From NCBI GenBank assembly GCA_020639135.1, contig JACKHE010000004.1, positions 124,001-188,000 of the forward strand: DNA of 64,000 nucleotides, written 5' to 3'. A model generated the notes under the pieces. The model searched no databases, was not told where the DNA came from, and saw only the letters and a list, made by a program, of their open reading frames with translations. The position numbers and the translations under genes are program-made. Within the stretch, counting starts at the first letter, position 1, and every line of letters starts with the position of its first letter. Source of the stretch: Phycisphaeraceae bacterium (GTDB lineage Bacteria; Planctomycetota; Phycisphaerae; Phycisphaerales; UBA1924). This document shows, piece after piece, positions 33,098 to 40,772 of this stretch.

Positions 33098-33363
33098 TCC
33101 GATCCCCACCCTCCGGCCCTTCTCCCGGCGCCGCGGCGGCGGCCGGTCGCTGCGAAGGCTTCATCCGTGCACACGGGCGGCGGAGTTCCCGGACCTCCGC
33201 AGGGACGGCCCCCCCACCCGAGATTCGTAGCGCCGGAAACAGATCGGCGCCGCAACCCGACTGATCTTTCTATGGTAGTGCGCCCAGGAGGCGGGGGTTC
33301 AGCCTCCCCCGCCGGCACCGCCAGACGCTTCTCTTGTCCCCGAATCCGGAGCCCGAATCCCCG

Positions 33364-34395
33364 ATGCGACCATTCACGACGATCCTTCGAATCTCGACCC
33401 TGATCCCGGCGGCGTTCGCGCTGCTGCTCCCGATCAACTCGGCGCCGGCGCAGGAACTGGGGCCCGAGGCCCCGCCGGAGGTCGTCAAGGAGCGGGAGTG
33501 CTTCCCGGATCAGCACGACCCCGAGGTGGAATCGTTCGTCGAGATGATGACCGGGATGTACCGGGGCAGCGATCACACGCTGTACGTCAGCGCGGTGGAG
33601 GTCCCGGGTTCGGCGCCGGCGCTGTACGTCGAGCTGGTCGAGGCGGGCGCGGAGAACAAGCCGTTGCGCCAGCAGCTGTGGGTCCCCCACCGCAAGGACA
33701 ACCGGCTCCAGGTGCGTGTGTGCGAGCTCCCGCTGGGGATGCGCGACCTGGTTGTCGGGATGTGGGCGGCGCCGCAGCTGTACCCGAGGGCCGACCTTGG
33801 CCAGTACGCGAGCCTCGGCGATCTGCAGGTTGACGTCGGCGACGGTCGCTCCACCGGGCGGTCGCGGCTCCCGATGCCGATCGCGCGTGAGGGCGCGGTG
33901 GACTACGAGCTGCGCTTCGAACGCACGGCGGACGGGATGCGCTGGACCGATCGTGGGACGGCGACGAACGGCGACGAGATCTTCTCTCTTGACGTAATGA
34001 TGGGCCCCCGGCCCGGGATGCCCGGGGCGCGGGAGCTCGACGGAGGGATCCTGGTGTACGACCTGCGCGAGGGGTTTGTCGGCCCCACGCCGGAGAACAA
34101 GGACTCGATCGTGTTCTACTTCCACGAGTGGACGTTGGACGGTTTCCTGATCGACACATCGGATCAGCCGCACCGCGGCGGGTACGTGTTCACGATCCCG
34201 AACGAGAACGACGCGATCCGCTCGTGGAATCTTGGCGTGATCGGTCTGCGGCAGGGCGGGATCCGGCGGATCTACGACCCGGCGTCGGCGACGGGGATCT
34301 TCCGCGGCGAGCTGCAGCCGTTCCGGGGTGGGCCGCTTCCGCTGCTCACCGAACTCGAGTGCGTGTCGGTGAAGGACAACACGCCGGACAACTGA
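33364..34395 (+). CDS. Secreted protein combining CpcT-like and FKBP-like domains
   Basis: 343 residues. A signal peptide (MRPFTTILRISTLIPAAFALLLPINSAPA) precedes two regions. About residues 45-190 resemble CpcT/CpeT-like proteins ('MMTGMYRGSDHTLYVSAVEV', LRQQLWVPHRKDNRLQVRV). From about 230 on, the text matches the FKBP peptidyl-prolyl isomerase core: 'IVFYFHEWTLDGFLIDTSDQ', 'AIRSWNLGVIGLRQGGIRRI', with the DG...DTS and GLRQGGxRRI positions. In canonical FKBPs these read DG..FDSS and G...GGKR. Whether it isomerises prolines is unsure because several active-site aromatics cannot be aligned by eye. Family assignment of both parts is by motif memory. Confidence 0.6.
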   Translation: MRPFTTILRISTLIPAAFALLLPINSAPAQELGPEAPPEVVKERECFPDQHDPEVESFVEMMTGMYRGSDHTLYVSAVEVPGSAPALYVELVEAGAENKPLRQQLWVPHRKDNRLQVRVCELPLGMRDLVVGMWAAPQLYPRADLGQYASLGDLQVDVGDGRSTGRSRLPMPIAREGAVDYELRFERTADGMRWTDRGTATNGDEIFSLDVMMGPRPGMPGARELDGGILVYDLREGFVGPTPENKDSIVFYFHEWTLDGFLIDTSDQPHRGGYVFTIPNENDAIRSWNLGVIGLRQGGIRRIYDPASATGIFRGELQPFRGGPLPLLTELECVSVKDNTPDN

Positions 34396-34450
34396 GCCTG
34401 CGCCTGATGTTCAGTTGACGCGTTTGTGCGCTGCGCGTGCGCAGAAAAAA

Positions 34451-34485
34451 GCGTTGCGCCAGCCGCGAACGACCGAGCGCAACGC
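34451..34485 (-). terminator. Terminator of the malate dehydrogenase gene
   Basis: 9-bp stem GCGTTGCGC / GCGCAACGC with a 17-base loop, followed on the minus strand by TTTTTTCTGCG. It lies about 130 bases after the mdh stop. Confidence 0.75.
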
Positions 34486-34613
34486 CTCTCTCTTGCCCCG
34501 CAGTTTACGCCGGTGTTCCGCCGCGGGAACGGCCCGGGTGAAAAAGTTTTTCCCGGGCCACAAGGCGGTTCGGTGTCGGTCAGGCGTGCGTCGTCCGGCG
34601 TCAGAACCGCGTA

Positions 34614-35564
34614 TCAGGAGAGCTCGGGGAACATCTCGGTGACGACGCGGACGAGGTCCTTGACGTGGGCGATGGATTCGTCCATGAGCTTCTGCTCGTC
34701 ACCGACGAGCTCGACCTCGACGATCTTCTCGACGCCGCTGCCCCCGAGGACGCAGGGGACGCCGACGAAGTAGCCGCCGACGCCGAACTCGCTCTGGCAG
34801 TACGCGGCGCAGGGGAGGATGCGCTTCTTGTCCTTGATGACGGCCTCGGCCATCTGGACGGAGGCGCTGGCGGGGGCGTAGTAGGCGCTGGTGCCCATGA
34901 GCTTGACGATCTCGCCGCCGCCGACCTTGGCGCGATCGACGCACGCGGTGATGGTCTTGTTGTCGAGGAGCTGGCTGATCGGGACGCCGTGGACGCTGGT
35001 GTATCTCGGGAGCGGGACCATGTCGTCGCCGTGGCCGCCCAGGAGCAGCGCGGAGATGTCCTCGACGGAGCAGCCGATCTCCATGGCGAGGAAGGCGCGG
35101 AAGCGTGCGACATCGAGGCAGCCGGCCTGGCCGACGATGCGGTTGGTTGGGAAGCCGGTCGCCTTCCACGCGGTGTACACCATCGCGTCGAGCGGGTTGG
35201 AGACGAGGATGACGAAGGAGTCCGGCGCGTACTCGCGGACCTGTTCGGAGACGCTCTTGACGATGCGGACGTTGGTCTGGATGAGGTCGTCGCGGCTCAT
35301 GCCGGGTTTGCGCGGCAGGCCCGCGGTGACGATGACGACGTCGGATCCGGCGATGTCCTTGTAATCGCTGGTCCCGATGACGCTCGAATCGAATCGCTCG
35401 ATGGGGCCGCAGCAGAGGAGGTCGAGGGCCTTGCCCCTGGCGACGCCCTCCCTGTCGGGGATGTCGAGGAGGACGACGTCGCCGAGCTCTTTGGCGGCGG
35501 CCCAGTGGGCGCAGGTGGCGCCGACATTGCCGGCGCCGATGACGCTGATCTTCGCGCGATGCAT
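34614..35564 (-). CDS. mdh: Malate dehydrogenase (LDH-like type)
   Basis: 316 residues, NAD-dependent, catalysing malate to oxaloacetate in the TCA cycle. 'KISVIGAGNVGATCAHWAAA' is the Rossmann motif, and an Asp (in VVLLDIPD) is the NAD-binding acid. 'VVIVTAGLPRKPGMSRDDLI' carries the mobile-loop Arg residues. 'VILVSNPLDAMVYTAWKATG', 'GQAGCLDVARFRAF' and 'LLLGGHGDDMVPLPRYTSVH' (catalytic His) follow. The GLPRKPGMSR loop, with Arg where lactate dehydrogenases have Gln, favours malate. AGGAG lies 7 bases before ATG 35564. It is not clustered with icd. Confidence 0.94.
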   Translation of the reverse strand: MHRAKISVIGAGNVGATCAHWAAAKELGDVVLLDIPDREGVARGKALDLLCCGPIERFDSSVIGTSDYKDIAGSDVVIVTAGLPRKPGMSRDDLIQTNVRIVKSVSEQVREYAPDSFVILVSNPLDAMVYTAWKATGFPTNRIVGQAGCLDVARFRAFLAMEIGCSVEDISALLLGGHGDDMVPLPRYTSVHGVPISQLLDNKTITACVDRAKVGGGEIVKLMGTSAYYAPASASVQMAEAVIKDKKRILPCAAYCQSEFGVGGYFVGVPCVLGGSGVEKIVEVELVGDEQKLMDESIAHVKDLVRVVTEMFPELS

Positions 35565-35667
35565 GGATGCTCCTTGGTCCCTTCGGGTGGTCGCCACCAT
35601 CGGCGCAACCCGGCCGGGGTCGGCATGGTAGCCCCGGTGCGGGGCCGGCGCCGTTCGTCGGAGCGTG

Positions 35668-36342
35668 TCAGGCGGCGCGCGATCTCCGCCTGGGCGCGAT
35701 CACGCCGAGCGACGCCGCCAGGAGCGTCCAGGCGCCGGGCGTCGGGACGTACTCATAGCGGACGGTGACCGTCCCCGCGGCGTCGGTCATGAAGTGGTTG
35801 ACGACGTTGCCCGGGCCATCGGCCGTGGAGAGGCTGTGCGCGGCGCCGACGAGATCGACGGTCCCGGTCCCGGTCCAGGGCGCGAGGTCATCGACGCCGG
35901 TACGGGAGGTCGAGGCGAGCGCGGAGCCGCTGAGGTCGAAGAAGCCGCCGGAGACGCCCTGGAAATCGACGAGCCCGTCGAAGGGCCCGGCGTTGAACTT
36001 CTCCATGCGGGAGATCCCGGCGGGCGCCACGAGGATCTCGTCGAGGAACGAGAGCGAGATGGTGGCGTCGAGCGTCAGGACGATGCTGTTCGCCCAGGAC
36101 TCGAGGTTCTCCGTCTCGGCGGAGGCGTCGATCTCGGCGTTGAGCGTCACCGTGACGGACAGGAGGGTTCGTTGCCCGCCCATGTCGTCGAACTGGGGGA
36201 GCTGGTAGGTGTGCTCCCAGTCGGTGATGCTGCTGTAGGTCTCGCTGGTGTGGACCTCGATCATGCCGGCGCGCGCGCCGGATGCGACAATGGATAACGC
36301 GACGCCACAGGCGCACGCACGCAACAACGCAATGCTTGCCAT
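35668..36342 (-). CDS. Choice-of-anchor E-like secreted protein, paralogue 1
   Basis: 224 residues. A signal peptide (to about 25, ARAG) is followed by a beta-rich body with 'QLPQFDDMGGQRTLLSVTVT' near residue 45, which all four neighbouring paralogues share as xxPQFDxMGGxRxLxSV. The C-terminus reads VPTPGAWTLLAASLGVIAP then RRRSRAA, a sorting-tail layout like PEP-CTERM but with PTPG in place of the PEP motif. It is probably exported and attached. The SD GGAGGAG precedes the ATG. Function unknown; similarity to the choice-of-anchor E family is from memory. Confidence 0.7.
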   Translation of the reverse strand: MASIALLRACACGVALSIVASGARAGMIEVHTSETYSSITDWEHTYQLPQFDDMGGQRTLLSVTVTLNAEIDASAETENLESWANSIVLTLDATISLSFLDEILVAPAGISRMEKFNAGPFDGLVDFQGVSGGFFDLSGSALASTSRTGVDDLAPWTGTGTVDLVGAAHSLSTADGPGNVVNHFMTDAAGTVTVRYEYVPTPGAWTLLAASLGVIAPRRRSRAA

Positions 36343-36444
36343 CAGACTCCTCCGTGTCGCGCGGGGGTTGTGCGGACCCAGCGCGGGCGCCGGCTGTGCG
36401 GGCCGGCGATGGCAGTGTCCGAGAATCGGATGGGTTTGGCAAGG

Positions 36445-36471
36445 AAAAAACCCCGGCGAACCGGGGTTTTT
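36445..36471 (-). terminator. Bidirectional terminator between paralogues 1 and 2
   Basis: AAAAAACCCCGG-CGAA-CCGGGGTTTTT; the T-rich end on each strand makes it a good intrinsic terminator in either direction. It lies 57 bases after the stop of paralogue 2. Confidence 0.9.
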
Positions 36472-36527
36472 GTGTGCCTTGGATGTCCCGGGGGTCCGAA
36501 TCGGGCCTCAGGGTCAGGAAACGGCGA

Positions 36528-37199
36528 TCAACGGCGGCGACGCGAGGCGGCCAAGCCCATCCCGGCGAGCAGGATCGAGGCCCCCGGGGCGGGGACTTCG
36601 GTGTACTTGTAGGTGATGCGGTAGGCGAGCTCGGCCTGGGTGTTGAACTGGAGCACCAGGTTGCCGGCGCCGGAGCCGAAGGAAGTGCCCATCGCGGCGC
36701 CGTCGAGCTTGACGGATCCGTCGCCGATGAAGCTGGCGAAGGCGTCGTCGTTGGCGGTGAGCTTGTTGTCGGCGGAATCGCTGGCGGAGAGGGCCGAGAA
36801 GGTCATCCCGGAGCTCCCGCCGAAATCGATGATCCCGTCGAACGCGGACGCGTTGAAGGAGTCGTTGGCGATGGGGATGACGACGCCGAGGCTGGAGCCG
36901 TTGAGGCTGAGGCTGATGTGGGCGGAGAGCTCGACGTGCACCTTGGCGGGCGAGTTGTCGAGGCTCTCGAGGCCTGCGGAGCCGGTGACGGCGCCCTCGA
37001 GGTGGATGCAGATCGAGACGAGTTTGCGGGCGCCGCCCATCTCGTCGAACTGCTGGACATCCAGGGACTCTTCCCAGTCGGTGGACTGGAGCGAGACCAT
37101 GCCGGAGTAGGACTCCTCGAGGACGGCGCCGGCGAATGCGGCGGGCGCGAAGAACAGCGCGCCGGCGAGAACGCCGGTCAGGGCAAGGGTACGGATCAC
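36528..37199 (-). CDS. Choice-of-anchor E-like secreted protein, paralogue 2
   Basis: 223 residues. It starts at GTG 37199 (GGAGG 8 bases upstream), giving a signal peptide ending AAFAG. Shared features are VQQFDEMGGARKLVSICIHL, 'SFNASAFDGIIDFGGSSGMT' and GSGAGNLVLQFNTQAEL, and the tail VPAPGASILLAGMGLAASRRRR. In the tail, PAPG replaces PTPG and the last residues are four Arg. A longer frame upstream is a GC-rich extension without signal-peptide features. Function unknown. Confidence 0.7.
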   Translation of the reverse strand: MIRTLALTGVLAGALFFAPAAFAGAVLEESYSGMVSLQSTDWEESLDVQQFDEMGGARKLVSICIHLEGAVTGSAGLESLDNSPAKVHVELSAHISLSLNGSSLGVVIPIANDSFNASAFDGIIDFGGSSGMTFSALSASDSADNKLTANDDAFASFIGDGSVKLDGAAMGTSFGSGAGNLVLQFNTQAELAYRITYKYTEVPAPGASILLAGMGLAASRRRR

Positions 37200-37284
37200 G
37201 GGATTTCCTCCAACTGCTGTGCGAGATGGCGCTGGGATTTCCAGACCAGCACGCATTGTCCTTGCGCGTGGAGCCTGAAACAAC

Positions 37285-37309
37285 AAAAAACCCTGTGAAT
37301 ACAGGGTTT
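37285..37309 (-). terminator. Terminator of paralogue 3
   Basis: 6-bp stem CCCTGT / ACAGGG, extended by AAA/TTT, with a GAAT loop. On the minus strand it ends in TTTTTT. Confidence 0.8.
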
Positions 37310-37354
37310 AGAGAAAAATCGAGTTATTGGGACAGGCCGAACTCGGAGGAACGA

Positions 37355-38017
37355 TCAGCGGCCGCGACGCCTGCGGATCGAACCGGCGGCGCCGGCGAAG
37401 GCGAGCAGCCCGGCGGCCCCGGGGGTCGGGACGGCGTGGTACTCGTACACGACGGAGAAGTCGAGGCCGGCGTCGGTGAAGAACTGGAGGATGAGGTTGC
37501 CGGCGCCGGAGCCGTTGGAGGTGCCGACGGCGGTGGCGACGAGGGGGACGGTCCCGAGGCCGATGAAGGCGCTGAGGTCATCCATGCCGTTGACGAGCGT
37601 GTTCATGGTCATGTCGGAGCCCATGAGGTCGGCGAACATGGCGCCGGAGGAGCCGCCGAAGTCGATGCTGCCGTCGAAGGTACCGGCCATGAAGCTCTCG
37701 TTGGCGACGGGGATGACGACGCCGAGGTCGTCACCCATGAGGGACATGGTGATGGTGGCCTGGAGGTTGACGGTGACGTTGCTGGGTCCCTGGTTGAGGC
37801 TCTCGACGTTGGCGTCGCCGACGACTTCGCCGCTGAGGGTGAGCTTGACCGAATCAAGGACGCGGTTGCCGCCCATGTCATCGAACTGGGGGATGTTGAA
37901 GTTCTCGGTCCACGAGGTGGTCGAGATGGCCTTGGAGCCGTTGTGCGTGATCGTGGCGGCCTGAGCGCTGCCAGCGGCGATGACGACCATCCCGGCGAGA
38001 AGCATTGTCTTGTTCAT
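37355..38017 (-). CDS. Choice-of-anchor E-like secreted protein, paralogue 3
   Basis: 220 residues. Signal peptide MNKTMLLAGMVVIAAGSAQA; family core 'NIPQFDDMGGNRVLDSVKLT', 'SFMAGTFDGSIDFGGSSGAM', 'GSGAGNLILQFFTDAGLDFS'; tail VPTPGAAGLLAFAGAAGSI and an Arg cluster. Very close to paralogue 4, sharing the MNKT start and the phrase LMGDDLxVVIPVA. GGAGGA lies 8 bases before the ATG. The upstream leader on this strand contains two adjacent stem-loops (38077-38132). Confidence 0.7.
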   Translation of the reverse strand: MNKTMLLAGMVVIAAGSAQAATITHNGSKAISTTSWTENFNIPQFDDMGGNRVLDSVKLTLSGEVVGDANVESLNQGPSNVTVNLQATITMSLMGDDLGVVIPVANESFMAGTFDGSIDFGGSSGAMFADLMGSDMTMNTLVNGMDDLSAFIGLGTVPLVATAVGTSNGSGAGNLILQFFTDAGLDFSVVYEYHAVPTPGAAGLLAFAGAAGSIRRRRGR

Positions 38018-38076
38018 GTCCGAGTCCTCCGCGTCGTCCGTTGTTGTGGACGGTTCCAAACCCCTGAAGCCAGTGC

Positions 38077-38132
38077 GTCGGCGCCCGGTCCCTGTGCGAT
38101 GGCCGGGCGCCGACCGGCTCTGCGATGAGCCG
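38077..38132 (-). promoter_or_regulatory. Two adjacent stem-loops in the leader of paralogue 3
   Basis: Plus-strand GTCGGCGCCCGG...CCGGGCGCCGAC (12-bp perfect stem, 14-base loop, 38077-38114) directly abuts CGGCTC-TGCGAT-GAGCCG (38115-38132). TGCGATG lies in the loop of the first and at the loop/stem edge of the second. No T-run follows on either strand. They lie 60-115 bases before the ATG, within the expected transcript. Confidence 0.45.
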
Positions 38133-38273
38133 TTGGTGAACCATGCCCCGGATGGCGGCGATCGCCAGCGGCGGGGATCGATTGGTGGCCGGATCGTCGC
38201 CCGGTCGGCGGCGCAACCGGCACAACCGGCGCAGGCCGCTGCGGGTGAGCGTTCTCGGACGCTTGCGCGCGGG

Positions 38274-38307
38274 AAAAAAAAGCCCCGGCCGCGGGGCCGG
38301 GGGCTTT
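38274..38307 (-). terminator. Terminator of paralogue 4
   Basis: Stem AGCCCCGGCC / GGCCGGGGGCT (one bulged G), followed on the minus strand by TTTTTTTC. It lies about 50 bases after the stop of paralogue 4. Confidence 0.85.
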
Positions 38308-38354
38308 CGAAGGATTCGCCGTCTGGGGACAGCGTGTGGCTCAGGATGAGCGGA

Positions 38355-39023
38355 TCAGCGCCTGCGGCGGGAGGCGAAGACCCCGGCGACGCTCAGCAGG
38401 GCGGCGGAGCCGGGGGTGGGGACCTCGGTGAACTTGTAGATCACGGTGACCTTGGCGCTGGCGAGGGTCGAGAACTGGAGGAAGAGGTTGCCGGCGCCGG
38501 TGCCGGAGGAGGCGCCCAGGGCTTCGGCGACGAGGGAGACGTTGCCGGCGCCGATCCAGGGCGTCAGGTCATCCATACCGGACGTGAGGGAGGCCATGTC
38601 GCTCATGTCGGCGGTAAGGTCGGGATAAGACATGCCGCTGGGGCCCATGAAGTCGAGGCTGCCGTCGAAGGCGGTGGCGTCGAAGGCCTCCATGGCGACG
38701 GGGATGACGACGGCGAGGTCGTCGCCCATCAGGCTCAGGCTGATCGTGGCGCCGAGGTTGAGCGTGATGTGCGCGGGGGCGGCGTCGAGGCTCTCGGCCA
38801 TGGCGGCGCCCTCGACGTGGCCGTCAAGGGTGATCATGACCTGCTCGAGGGTGCGGTTGCCGCCCATGGTGTCGAACTGGGGGATGTCGAGCTTCTCCAT
38901 CCAGTTGGTGTTCATGAGGTCGGCCATGGCCATGTGCATCTCTTCCTGGAGCATCATGCCCGCCTGAGCGGCGCCGGAAGCGGCCAGCACGGCGGCGCCG
39001 GCGATGAGCGTCGTCTTGTTCAT
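38355..39023 (-). CDS. Choice-of-anchor E-like secreted protein, paralogue 4
   Basis: 222 residues. Signal peptide MNKTTLIAGAAVLAASGAAQA; the first 40 mature residues are unusually rich in Met (MMLQEEMHMAMADLMNTNWM), then 'DIPQFDTMGGNRTLEQVMIT', AFDATAFDGSLDFMGPSGM, 'TGAGNLFLQFSTLASAKVTV' and the tail VPTPGSAALLSVAGVFASRRRR. The repeated Met residues could reflect a surface role or metal affinity; this is inference. GGGGGGAGGAA lies 7 bases before the ATG. Confidence 0.7.
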   Translation of the reverse strand: MNKTTLIAGAAVLAASGAAQAGMMLQEEMHMAMADLMNTNWMEKLDIPQFDTMGGNRTLEQVMITLDGHVEGAAMAESLDAAPAHITLNLGATISLSLMGDDLAVVIPVAMEAFDATAFDGSLDFMGPSGMSYPDLTADMSDMASLTSGMDDLTPWIGAGNVSLVAEALGASSGTGAGNLFLQFSTLASAKVTVIYKFTEVPTPGSAALLSVAGVFASRRRR

Positions 39024-39144
39024 TGCTGTTCCTCCCCCCGCCGGCGGATGTTGGTCCGATACCGACGGAAAACTGCGTCCACCGTCTCAGCCTGCAACGC
39101 GCGGGCGGACGCGGTGATTCAGAAGTCTCTGAGGAACATGCACT

Positions 39145-39163
39145 TGGAGATTTGTCGGTCAAG
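39145..39163 (-). promoter_or_regulatory. Possible promoter of paralogue 4
   Basis: On the minus strand TTGACC (39163-39158) is a good -35-like element. A weak -10 (CATGTT) is found after about 16 bases. It lies about 120 bases before the paralogue 4 start and is only tentative. Confidence 0.25.
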
Positions 39164-39253
39164 CGGATTGTTCGGATTGCGCCGACAAAACCGGCTGGTC
39201 GGATCGCGCGGTCGGCGCCGGTTGCGCCGGTGTTCTTTTCCCGGACGTTGAGA

Positions 39254-39293
39254 AAAACAAAACGCCCCGCGGACCTACAGGATCCGCGGGGCG
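39254..39293 (-). terminator. Strong terminator of the small RNA/peptide region
   Basis: 11-bp perfect stem CGCCCCGCGGA / TCCGCGGGGCG with a 9-base loop, followed on the minus strand by TTTTGTTTTTC. It closes the transcript that carries the 12-codon ORF at 39357-39395. Confidence 0.85.
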
Positions 39294-39322
39294 CGACGTT
39301 TTGATTCGTCACATTTGGTTAT

Positions 39323-39372
39323 AGGGCTGCGCAACGGCAGCGCCGTCGAGCTGCCTTTACAGGCGCAGCCCT
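39323..39372 (-). ncRNA. Two-tier stem-loop overlapping the 12-codon ORF
   Basis: Outer stem AGGGCTGCGC / GCGCAGCCCT (10 bp, perfect) encloses an inner stem GGCAGC / GCTGCC with an 8-base loop. On the minus strand it begins at codon 8 of the ORF at 39357-39395. About 30 bases later comes the terminator at 39254-39293. The layout resembles a translated leader or a small structured RNA. Confidence 0.45.
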
Positions 39373-39395
39373 CTGGGACAGTCAAAGTCGTTCAC
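39357..39395 (-). CDS. Candidate 12-codon peptide (MNDFDCPRGLRL) with ideal Shine-Dalgarno
   Basis: GTG at 39395 opens 12 codons to a TAA. It is preceded by AGGAGG at 39408-39403 with a 7-base spacer. The larger string AGGAGGTGATC is a perfect complement of the 16S rRNA tail GATCACCTCCT. The peptide includes one Cys and three Arg or Asp pairs, but too little to classify. The ORF overlaps a two-tier stem-loop and a terminator follows about 65 bases on. It could be a small protein, an attenuation leader, or a chance motif. Confidence 0.35.
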   Translation of the reverse strand: MNDFDCPRGLRL

Positions 39396-39644
39396 AAGAT
39401 CACCTCCTGGCCAAAGGGTTTTCCCAGCCGTCGCGCCGTTGTCCGTTGGCGCCGCCGGGCTCTTGTTCCCCGGGCCGTCGCCCGGGGCTCATCGCCCGTC
39501 CCTCGCGGGGCGGTCGTCGTGGGCTTCCGACGCCGGGGCGCCGTTTTTTCGCGGCGTGCGGTCCGTCGGGGTGATCCACGATGCACTGCATTATCGTCAA
39601 ATCTGTACGCGGCTCAAGCAGAAAAGGTTCTGCCCGCACGGCAA

Positions 39645-39830
39645 TCAATCCTCGAACTCGTCGAACTCGCCGCGGGCGGCGGCCTCGTCCACGTAGGCCT
39701 GGAACTCGCCCATCTTGTAGGAAACGAAGCAGAAGACGTGGTGGAGGGTGAGCCACTCGAGGTCCGCCGGGTCCTTGTCGAGGTCGGATCGGAGGCGGTT
39801 GAGCTCGGCGAGCAGTTTCTCGGCCTTCAT
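39645..39830 (-). CDS. Small acidic protein of unknown function after the permease
   Basis: 61 residues (ATG 39830), starting MKAEKLLAELNRLRSDLDKD and continuing 'LTLHHVFCFVSYKMGEFQAY', with an acidic tail EFDEFED. It overlaps the permease stop by 4 bases (ATGA), so it is translationally coupled. GGACC upstream serves as a weak SD. The helical, charged composition with a few aromatic residues does not fit a transporter subunit, and no family is recognised. Confidence 0.6.
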   Translation of the reverse strand: MKAEKLLAELNRLRSDLDKDPADLEWLTLHHVFCFVSYKMGEFQAYVDEAAARGEFDEFED

Positions 39831-40747
39831 GCGGGGGTCCTTTCGGGGGCGGTGTCTCGCCGGACGGGGGTGGTCTCGCGGCGGGTCCAGCCCGGTGGGA
39901 GGAACCGCGCCAGGGGCCAGGTGGCGGCGTAGCAGCAGGTCAGGGCGAGCACGACTGCGGCGCCGATGGGGATGGTCCACATCGCCGCAGCGGCCAGCCC
40001 GATCGCCAGCGCGAGCAGGGCGCTGATCGCGGCGAAGGCCATGACGACGGGCAGGCGGCGCGAGAGCCGCAGCGCACAGGCGCCGGGCAGCACCAGCAGC
40101 GCCGTCGCGAGGATGACGCCGACGAGTTTCATCGAAGCGACAATCGTCGCGGCGAGCGCGATCATGAGCCCGACCTGAGCGGCCCCGGTCCGCGCGCCGA
40201 AGGAAACGGCGGCGCGCTCGTCGAACGCCCAGAAGAGCACCGCCCGGCCGTAGCGCAGCGCCAGCGCGCCGGTGACCAGCAGCAGCGCCAGCGCGACGAT
40301 CGCGTCGGGCATGCCCACGTCGCTGAGGGAACCGAAGAGCAGCGCCTCCCACTCGTGGCTGGGGGTGCGGCCCGGCTCGCTCTCGGCGCCGTGCTCGGCG
40401 AGCTGGAGCAGCGCGACGCCCAGCGCCATGGAGGCGACGAGGACGATGCCGATTGCGGTGTCTGCGGCGATGGCCTTGTTGTCGCGGAGCCAGCCGACGA
40501 GCAGCGCCGCGGCGACGCACGCGCCGCCGACAATGATGAAGTAGATCGGGCCGTGTGCGTAGCCGAGGACGGCGGCGATCCCGACGCCGCCGAGGGCGGC
40601 GTGGCTGACACCCTGGCCGATGAAGGCCATGCGTTTGAGCACCACCAGGACGCTCAGCAGTGCGCACTGGAGGGCGACGCAGACTCCCGCGGCGATGGCC
40701 CAGGCGAGGTCGGCGTCGGCGATCGGGTGTTCTGGGTGGCCGTGCAT
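39827..40747 (-). CDS. ABC transporter permease, ZnuB/MntB type
   Basis: 306 residues (starting MHGHPEHP), with eight or so hydrophobic helices. 'KRMAFIGQGVSHAALGGVGI' near the first third is the ABC-3 family signature (metal-chelate permeases). Family members move Zn, Mn or Fe. The N-terminus has four His in the first ten residues region (HGHPEHP), a possible metal patch. ATG 40747 leaves a 25-base gap after the ATPase stop. An upstream start at 40813 would overlap the ATPase gene by 41 bases and has no better SD. Confidence 0.83.
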   Translation of the reverse strand: MHGHPEHPIADADLAWAIAAGVCVALQCALLSVLVVLKRMAFIGQGVSHAALGGVGIAAVLGYAHGPIYFIIVGGACVAAALLVGWLRDNKAIAADTAIGIVLVASMALGVALLQLAEHGAESEPGRTPSHEWEALLFGSLSDVGMPDAIVALALLLVTGALALRYGRAVLFWAFDERAAVSFGARTGAAQVGLMIALAATIVASMKLVGVILATALLVLPGACALRLSRRLPVVMAFAAISALLALAIGLAAAAMWTIPIGAAVVLALTCCYAATWPLARFLPPGWTRRETTPVRRDTAPERTPA

Positions 40748-40772
40748 GGGAGAGCGATCGGACTCCGGCGGT

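Larger units (their letters stand above)
39304..39644 (-). other. 341-base gap after the metal-transport genes, holding a structured RNA
   Basis: Apart from the 12-codon ORF and its hairpin (39323-39372) I see no supported gene here. Frames on both strands at 39392-39756 are very basic or Arg-rich and look like composition artefacts of G+C-rich DNA. Confidence 0.45.

Noticed and set aside
39392..39756. Two minus-strand frames (64 and 118 codons) after the acidic 61-residue gene
   Set aside because: Very basic, Arg/Pro/Thr-rich and without SD; typical of G+C-rich noncoding DNA. The only convincing SD nearby serves the 12-codon ORF.
39315..39932. Plus-strand frame over the gap and the small acidic gene
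   Set aside because: Arg-rich noise and antisense to coupled genes; no ribosome binding site and no family features.
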